Of a DNA stretch of 28,088 nt, positions 23,150-28,088 are shown one piece after another. The notes under the pieces are model-generated. The model was given only the letters and a program-made list of their open reading frames with translations. It ran no database searches and was not told the origin of the DNA. How positions within the stretch are numbered: the stretch's first letter is position 1; each line of letters begins with the position of its first letter. This DNA is from an uncultured Clostridia bacterium (GTDB lineage: Bacteria; Bacillota; Clostridia; Christensenellales; UBA1242): assembly GCA_946615295.1 (NCBI GenBank), contig CAMOHL010000001.1, forward strand, positions 1 to 28,088, written 5' to 3'. Position numbers and translations under genes: made by a program.

Positions 23150-23815
23150 TTATAAATATTCAGTATCAAAATGCAATGATTGATTTATCAAAACAAACAA
23201 ACTCATTATTGCAATCATAAGACAAAGTCCAGCCAAAACATCACTCAAAAAATGAACCCCTAAGTATATCCTAGCAAAGCACATCAAAAGAGAAAATTCA
23301 ACCACAATTATGGACAAAATTATTCTTTTTGCTTTGCTGTCAAAAAAGCTTTTGTTTTTTAGTAACAGATAAAAACTTGAAAAATAAAACACAAGTGCAG
23401 TTTGAGAGTGTCCACTTGGAAATGATGGACTTGTTGGCATTTGATAGTTTAGTGTATTGTCAAGCAAAAACAAATTTTCAGGCCTAGCTCTCAAAACCAA
23501 ATATTTTATTGCATAATTTATCAGTCCACTCACAACCACTGCAACTGTAACAGGAATTCCAAATTTTTTTCTGTTTGGAAGAAGTAATAGTATCAAACAC
23601 AAAACAATTATTGTTTTTGTTTCTCCCAAATATGAAATTATCACAAACACATAATCAAAAAATCTAGTTCTACTGTTTGCAACTGTAGTCAAAATATCGT
23701 TATCTAAAAATACTAATCCTTTTACTCTAATTGTAACGAGCACCAAAAAAAACAAAAAAGATAGCAATGATATTGTAAGTAGCAAATATAGAGCAATTTT
23801 GTTAGTTGTTTTCAT
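23150..23815 (-). CDS. PAP2-superfamily phosphatase (membrane)
   Basis: A 221-residue integral membrane phosphatase. The three PAP2 motifs are complete: K104-x6-RP (R111, P112), PSGH (133-136) and R182...H188...D192 (ARIYLGVHFLSD). About five to six TM helices are visible. Such proteins dephosphorylate lipid pyrophosphates or phosphates outside the membrane, for example undecaprenyl pyrophosphate or phosphatidic acid. Substrate is not determined here. The start lacks a Shine-Dalgarno, and AATAAT (23827-23822 on the minus strand) ends 6 nt before the ATG, as in the other predicted leaderless genes. The gene is convergent with the VanW-family gene across the DnaA-box cluster. Confidence 0.9.
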   Translation of the reverse strand: MKTTNKIALYLLLTISLLSFLFFLVLVTIRVKGLVFLDNDILTTVANSRTRFFDYVFVIISYLGETKTIIVLCLILLLLPNRKKFGIPVTVAVVVSGLINYAIKYLVLRARPENLFLLDNTLNYQMPTSPSFPSGHSQTALVFYFSSFYLLLKNKSFFDSKAKRIILSIIVVEFSLLMCFARIYLGVHFLSDVLAGLCLMIAIMSLFVLINQSLHFDTEYL

Positions 23816-23851
23816 ACTTTAATTATTGCTTAATTTTTTGATGTTAAACAA
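23815..23851 (-). promoter_or_regulatory. Promoter of the PAP2 gene, predicted leaderless
   Basis: On the minus strand, TTGTTT (23851-23846), an 18-bp spacer and AATAAT (23827-23822), then 6 nt to the ATG (23815). The -35 is weak. Confidence 0.45.
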
Positions 23852-23865
23852 TTTTTATTTTTATA

Positions 23866-23894
23866 TTGCAAAATATAATATTATATAGTATTAT
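23866..23894 (+). promoter_or_regulatory. Promoter of the CvpA-like gene
   Basis: TTGCAA (23866-23871), a 17-bp spacer and TATTAT (23889-23894). The very strong ribosome binding site AAGGGGGGAT begins at 23901. Confidence 0.6.
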
Positions 23895-23916
23895 ATAACT
23901 AAGGGGGGATAAGATT

Positions 23917-26238
23917 ATGCAAATATCACCACAATTAATTAGTTTAATCGTTTCTGGAGTTGCACTATTTTTTATCTTGGCACAATTTTTACTCGGGGCA
24001 ATCAGAGGATTAAAAAAGAGCACATTTAGACTTGTTTGGGTTTTGGTTTGGGGTATTTTGTGTTTGATATTTAGTGGAATCATTGCAAAAGCATTGGTCA
24101 ACATAAATATTGAATTCTTGCATTTGTCAGTTAATGGCGAAACTGCAAGCACATTGCCACAATATATTCAAATGCTTATGGCATCAAGCAATGAAGATGT
24201 TGCTCAAATGATGACAGACAATCCAAAAATATTTGAACTTTGCACACAAATTGCAATCAGTGTATTGAATTTGGTATTCTTTGAAGTTTTGTTTTGGGTT
24301 GTCAAATGGCTACTTTGGCCAATTTGGGCAATTCTTGCCAGAGTGTTCTTCAAAAAGAAAAAATATGTTTATGAAGAAGAAACAGGAAAAACAAGACTTT
24401 CCAATCAAAAAAAGCACGGATTTCTTGGTGCTTTGGTTGGAATTGGAACAGGACTTGTGATTGCAATTTTTGCATTTATGCCTGTCGCAGGACTGACAAA
24501 TGCAATTATAGCTTTAGACCAAGCAACAACAATAGAGTATGACGGAGCAACACAACCAGGTATTGTTACTCAAAATGCTGGCGAGTATCTTGATTATATT
24601 TATGCTTACAAAAACAGCTATTTTGCAAAGGGATTAAAATATACAGGTCTTGAAACAGTTCAAAATGCTGGAGTCAAAGTTTTGACAACAACAAATTTTG
24701 AAGGTAACAAAATCAATCTCGAACAAGAAATAAACACATTTTCACCTATCTATGTGGGTTACAACAAACTTTCAAATTATGATTATGAAAATTTATCAAA
24801 AACAGATGTTGGCGAAATTTTAACAATTGCTGACGATTTGCAAAAGGCAGCACTTTCAAGCAAAATTTTGGAAAGTGTGTATGATGAAGTTGTTCCATAT
24901 TTGGTTAAGAATGTTTTAACAAATGATGAATATTTCATTCAAATTCCATCAGTAAACAATCAAGACCTTGACAATATGATAAAAGACAGTTTGAGAGCTT
25001 TGTTTGGAATAACTGCAGACAATCAAATTGACCAATCAAAAGTTATCAAAATGGATGATATCAAAAATGATATATCTTGTTTGATTGATATTGCAAGAGA
25101 TTTTAATGATGCAGACATTATGCTCGACCTAATCAATGGCACTGCAACAACTGAGTCAATTCAACAAAAACTTACAGAACAACTTGGTAGAGACCTTGTT
25201 GACCATTTGTATCAAACAACAATTTTTGTAAGACTTACACCAGTTGTTGTTGAACCACTCATCAAGTTTGGAATTGAAGCAATACCACAACTTGAGGTTG
25301 AAGAAGGTGTTTATAAATCAATCACATACACAGCATTAGCTGATGGCATAAAAACAGACGATGTGAAAGAATTGATGCAAACAATTGTTGGAAAAGCAAT
25401 TCTAGTTTACAAAAATGTTGATTTTGAAAACAATGATTATGTTGAAAAAGATATGTTAGACAAAGTTGGGGCAATTTTGGATAACTTGACAAATGGAAAA
25501 ATTATTAGTGCACAAACAATAGCATCTGCAAAAGATTATTTGAAAACATTTGCAAATCAAAAACTAGACAATGTATCATTGCCAGAAGATGTCAAAAATG
25601 TTGCAAAGCAATATCTAGAAGGCATCATTGATATCACAAATTATGAAGCAAAATTGCCACTAGAAGGTGGAATTATAATTGACTTTATGGATAGTCAAAT
25701 TGAAGATTTTGACAGTTTGAAAACATTTGTTCAAACAAAATTGCTAGATAGTGATGGTAACAGCAAGAGTGAAATTTTGACAAATGATATGATTTATGAC
25801 TTGATGGCAGGATACACTGACGAACTCAACTTGGGTATTGAAAATATCAATGCTGACTTAAAGGCACAATTACAACAAGACAAAACAGATAAAGCTAATC
25901 TCAATAGTGTTCTAAATCAAGTTGAAAATCTTCTCACAAAAATTGATGAAATGAAGACAATTCCATCAACTGATGAAATTGATAGAGCATATGTTGTTGG
26001 ACTTGGTGTTGATATTGACAGAATGACAACAGATTATTCTTTGGTTATCAATGCAGATGCAAAGGCAAAAATTGGCGATTATGTTGCATTGCAATTCAAA
26101 GATGCAATTGTAAATGATAGTGATATACCAGAGCCAACAAAGCTTGAAGTTGTTGCTCACTATGAAGCTAGAGCAAGCTATGCAAGCTATGAAGATTTGT
26201 TCACTGCATTTGCAAACGATTTGCAACTAGAAGAATAA
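23917..26238 (+). CDS. Large CvpA-like membrane protein with helical extramembrane domain
   Basis: A 773-residue protein. The first about 200 residues hold four TM segments (about 8-28, 36-56, 107-130 and 165-190) and resemble the CvpA family (GAIRGLKKSTFRLVWVLV near 28-45 and a Gly-rich helix ALVGIGTGLVIAIFAFMPVAG). The remaining 570 residues are acidic, helical and probably outside the membrane, with no known domain that I recognise. CvpA proteins are usually only about 160-200 residues, so this is an unusual extension. No signal-peptide cleavage site is obvious. The start has one of the strongest ribosome binding sites in the window and its own promoter, and a terminator follows. The CvpA assignment is tentative; it could be a separate family with a similar membrane part. 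Confidence 0.6.
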   Translation: MQISPQLISLIVSGVALFFILAQFLLGAIRGLKKSTFRLVWVLVWGILCLIFSGIIAKALVNINIEFLHLSVNGETASTLPQYIQMLMASSNEDVAQMMTDNPKIFELCTQIAISVLNLVFFEVLFWVVKWLLWPIWAILARVFFKKKKYVYEEETGKTRLSNQKKHGFLGALVGIGTGLVIAIFAFMPVAGLTNAIIALDQATTIEYDGATQPGIVTQNAGEYLDYIYAYKNSYFAKGLKYTGLETVQNAGVKVLTTTNFEGNKINLEQEINTFSPIYVGYNKLSNYDYENLSKTDVGEILTIADDLQKAALSSKILESVYDEVVPYLVKNVLTNDEYFIQIPSVNNQDLDNMIKDSLRALFGITADNQIDQSKVIKMDDIKNDISCLIDIARDFNDADIMLDLINGTATTESIQQKLTEQLGRDLVDHLYQTTIFVRLTPVVVEPLIKFGIEAIPQLEVEEGVYKSITYTALADGIKTDDVKELMQTIVGKAILVYKNVDFENNDYVEKDMLDKVGAILDNLTNGKIISAQTIASAKDYLKTFANQKLDNVSLPEDVKNVAKQYLEGIIDITNYEAKLPLEGGIIIDFMDSQIEDFDSLKTFVQTKLLDSDGNSKSEILTNDMIYDLMAGYTDELNLGIENINADLKAQLQQDKTDKANLNSVLNQVENLLTKIDEMKTIPSTDEIDRAYVVGLGVDIDRMTTDYSLVINADAKAKIGDYVALQFKDAIVNDSDIPEPTKLEVVAHYEARASYASYEDLFTAFANDLQLEE

Positions 26239-26242
26239 TATT

Positions 26243-26273
26243 AAAATGAAGGTTAAATGCCTTCATTTTTTTG
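26243..26273 (+). terminator. Terminator after the CvpA-like gene
   Basis: AAAATGAAGG (26243-26252), 7-nt loop, CCTTCATTTT (26260-26269), then T run. Confidence 0.85.
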
Positions 26274-26331
26274 ATGTTTAAATTATATGATTTATCTTTT
26301 ATATTTAAACAATTTTAATAATTTGATTTTC

Positions 26332-26360
26332 TTTCAAGAAAAATTGAAATGTGCTATACT
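26332..26360 (+). promoter_or_regulatory. Extended -10 promoter of the YjbR-like gene
   Basis: TATACT (26355-26360) preceded by TGC, an extended -10, with a weak TTTCAA -35 (26332-26337) 17 bp upstream. Its place supports starting the gene at 26380. Confidence 0.55.
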
Positions 26361-26379
26361 TAAAAAAATAGGAGAATGT

Positions 26380-26778
26380 ATGGCGAGTCATATTGGTTCA
26401 TTAAGAAATCAAATTTTTGATTATGTTTCAAAAAAATACAATAGCAAAATTGAATATTTGTGGGAAAAATATCCAAATTTTGCCATATTTAGAAACAACA
26501 AAAACAAAAAATGGTATGGTATTGTTATGAATGTTTCATTCAAAAAACTTGGTGTTCAAAGTGATGAGATGGTTGATATCTTGAATGTCAAAGTTGATGA
26601 TTTGATGTTTAGAGAAGCAATTTTGCAACAAGAAGGATTTTTTAAGGGTTATCACATGTCTAAAAACTGGATTTCAATTTTGCTAGATGGCACTGTAAAC
26701 ACAAATCAAATATTTGGACTTATTGATCAAAGTTATTTGGTGATAGATAATCCCAAAACAAGTAAAAGAATAAAATAG
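26380..26778 (+). CDS. MmcQ/YjbR-family protein
   Basis: A 132-residue YjbR/MmcQ (DUF419) protein. The pattern of an N-terminal helix, then YPNFAIFRNNKNKKWYGIVMN (split here, about residues 27-47), VDILNVKVDD, EGFFKGYHMSKNWISILLDG and a final helix matches the family, which has a CyaY-like fold and may bind DNA; its role is unknown. The start is the ATG at 26380, which follows GGAGA (26371-26375) by a normal distance. An upstream ATG (26287) would include the promoter. A terminator follows, so it is a single gene. Confidence 0.85.
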   Translation: MASHIGSLRNQIFDYVSKKYNSKIEYLWEKYPNFAIFRNNKNKKWYGIVMNVSFKKLGVQSDEMVDILNVKVDDLMFREAILQQEGFFKGYHMSKNWISILLDGTVNTNQIFGLIDQSYLVIDNPKTSKRIK

Positions 26779-26780
26779 AC

Positions 26781-26812
26781 AAAAAACTTTACTGCAAAGT
26801 AGAGTTTTTTGT
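26781..26812 (+). terminator. Terminator with GCAA tetraloop after the YjbR-like gene
   Basis: A 13-bp stem (26781-26793 with 26798-26810, one U-G pair) closed by a GCAA tetraloop, followed by T. Confidence 0.85.
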
Positions 26813-26866
26813 TGAATAAAAAATACTCACAACTGTATTGTTTAGAAAAATGACAACTTATATATT

Positions 26867-26901
26867 TTGTTATTTTTCTGTTTTGTGATATCATATATCT
26901 A
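26867..26901 (+). promoter_or_regulatory. Promoter of the methyltransferase gene, predicted leaderless
   Basis: TTGTTA (26867-26872), a 16-bp spacer and the extended -10 TGATATCAT (26886-26894). The ATG begins 6 nt later at 26901 and has no Shine-Dalgarno. Confidence 0.6.
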
Positions 26902-27545
26902 TGACAAACAATTTGGATAAGCAAAAGATGATTGAGTTTGCAAACAAGTGCAGAGAAAAATTTATTCCTGTGGTTAGAGAAAAAACTGCAGACCTATTGA
27001 GTGATTTGATTTGCAAAAATAGCCCAAAAAAAATTTTGGAACTTGGCACTGCTGTTGGATATAGCGGAACTATTATGCTTTCAAGCTGCAAAACAAGTCA
27101 TCTTACAACAGTGGAACTAAATCAAAATTTTTGCGATGAAGCAAAGAAAACTTTTGAAGAGCACAATCTTTTGGATAGAGTAGAAATTGTTAACGATGAT
27201 ATATTGAATTTTTTGGAGAATGAAACTCAACGAATTTTATCTTTGCAAGCAAAAAATATTGATATAGAAAATGAAAAATACAACTTTATTTTCTTAGATG
27301 GTCCAAAGGGGCAGTATCTAAAATATTATCAATATCTAAAACAGTTGATTGTAAAAAATGGAATTATCTTTTGTGATGATGTGCTATATTTTGGAATGGT
27401 TTTTGACGACAGCAAAGTTATACACAAAAAAATAACTATTGTTAGAAATTTGCGAGAATTTTTGACCATTGCTCAAAACGACAAAGATTTTGAAAGCGAG
27501 TTGATTGAAATGGAAGATGGAATTCTTGTTTTGAAAAAAAAGTGA
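26901..27545 (+). CDS. O-methyltransferase, TrmR/YrrM-like
   Basis: A 214-residue class I SAM-dependent methyltransferase. Motif I is ILELGTAVGYSG (about 45-56), Glu72 after beta-2 binds the ribose, and Asp133 lies in DGPKGQY, followed by DD (159-160). The DxxKGQY segment resembles TrmR (YrrM), which methylates 5-hydroxyuridine in tRNA, more than catechol-type enzymes. It begins without a Shine-Dalgarno, 6 nt after a -10 box, and is predicted to be leaderless. A comF-like gene starts 27 nt after its stop in the same direction, so the two probably form an operon. I am sure of the fold, less so of the tRNA substrate. Confidence 0.8.
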   Translation: MTNNLDKQKMIEFANKCREKFIPVVREKTADLLSDLICKNSPKKILELGTAVGYSGTIMLSSCKTSHLTTVELNQNFCDEAKKTFEEHNLLDRVEIVNDDILNFLENETQRILSLQAKNIDIENEKYNFIFLDGPKGQYLKYYQYLKQLIVKNGIIFCDDVLYFGMVFDDSKVIHKKITIVRNLREFLTIAQNDKDFESELIEMEDGILVLKKK

Positions 27546-27572
27546 TAGAAAAATATAAAAAGGATTCAAAAG

Positions 27573-28088
27573 ATGAATAGCAAATTTAGAAACTTTTTGA
27601 CTAGCACTCTCTTTGTCAAAGATATAAAATGTTTGTTTTGTGATGATGAACTAAACATAAACAGCAGATATTGTGTTTGCGACAAGTGCTTTGCAAAACT
27701 TCCTTTCATAACAGGCAATATTTGTGCATATTGTGGCGAACCCATAAAGAGTTTGGCAACATATTGTATGAGATGCAAAAAGCATATTGATAGGGGCTTT
27801 GACAGAGCAAGAGCAGTGTTCTTGTATAAGAATGAGATATCAAAGGCAATAAAAGATTTGAAATATTTTGGCAACAAGTATTTGGCAGAATATTTGAGTA
27901 GATTTTTGTTTGATGTTTATGTCAAAGAAAACTTTGATGATGATATTGTCATTCCAACTCCCATCAGCAAAAAGAGTTTAAAAACTAGGGGTTTTAATCA
28001 AACAGAACTCCTGTGTTCAAGTTTTGCTGAAAATGGATTTGAAGTCAACTCAAATTGCATTGTAAAGGACAAAGAAACTGAAAATCAA
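27573..28088 (+). CDS. ComF-family protein (5' part)
   Basis: Only 172 codons lie in the window and the frame runs off its end. The N-terminal zinc-binding region has CxxC pairs at C20/C23, C36/C39, C51/C54 and C65/C68, followed by RARAVFLYKN and LKYFGNKYLA and the RGFNQ motif (139-143) of ComFC/GntX phosphoribosyltransferase-like proteins. The PRPP-binding loop would lie beyond the window edge. ComF proteins take part in DNA uptake in competent bacteria, but are also conserved in non-competent ones. The ATG at 27573 is preceded by AAGGA. It lies 27 nt after the methyltransferase gene and probably shares its transcript. Confidence 0.9.
   Translation, partial: MNSKFRNFLTSTLFVKDIKCLFCDDELNINSRYCVCDKCFAKLPFITGNICAYCGEPIKSLATYCMRCKKHIDRGFDRARAVFLYKNEISKAIKDLKYFGNKYLAEYLSRFLFDVYVKENFDDDIVIPTPISKKSLKTRGFNQTELLCSSFAENGFEVNSNCIVKDKETENQ

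Overview
The window is strongly AT-rich and carries densely packed genes typical of a low-GC Gram-positive bacterium (Bacillota, probably an uncultured clostridial or Bacilli-like lineage; this placement is inference). Standard genetic code fits: TGA is used as a stop (glmM, the thioesterase, the methyltransferase) and Trp is encoded by TGG, so this is not a Mycoplasma-type code. GlmM, a VanW-family protein, a PAP2 phosphatase and the absence of any outer-membrane gene suggest a single-membrane cell that makes peptidoglycan. No transposase, integrase, phage gene or CRISPR array was seen; this is ordinary chromosomal sequence.

Layout. (1) 116-2422: glmM and a FatA-type acyl-ACP thioesterase. 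(2) 2493-3906: two tandem paralogous proteins of unknown function. (3) 3928-6807: a membrane-stress-like cluster of an SPFH protein with two C-terminal zinc ribbons, a YdjG-like zinc-ribbon membrane protein overlapping it, a two-TM zinc-ribbon protein, then a DUF378 protein. (4) 6823-9200, minus strand: a CrtO-like acyltransferase, a DUF975 membrane protein and a PflX-like radical SAM protein. (5) 9405-9834: a small unknown protein and tRNA-Arg(UCG). (6) 9900-13525, minus: a heterodimeric ABC exporter, divergent from an XRE regulator that has two TM segments and a zinc ribbon. (7) 14401-16446, minus: a metallophosphoesterase-GalE fusion and a 53-aa zinc-ribbon protein. (8) 16563-22712: P2A-type Ca2+-ATPase, PH-domain protein, RmuC, VanW-family protein. 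(9) 22811-23136: a noncoding cluster of DnaA-box-like 9-mers between convergent genes. (10) 23150-28088: PAP2 phosphatase, a large CvpA-like membrane protein, a YjbR/MmcQ protein, a TrmR-like methyltransferase and the 5' part of a comF-like gene.

The main observations are: (a) at least six genes lack a Shine-Dalgarno sequence and have a sigma-A-type -10 box ending exactly 6 nt before the ATG, so the predicted transcription start is the A of the start codon (leaderless mRNAs), while other genes have normal Shine-Dalgarno leaders; (b) the DnaA-box cluster away from any dnaA/dnaN; (c) the phosphoesterase-epimerase fusion; (d) the SPFH/zinc-ribbon cluster; and (e) recurrent attachment of zinc ribbons to membrane proteins.
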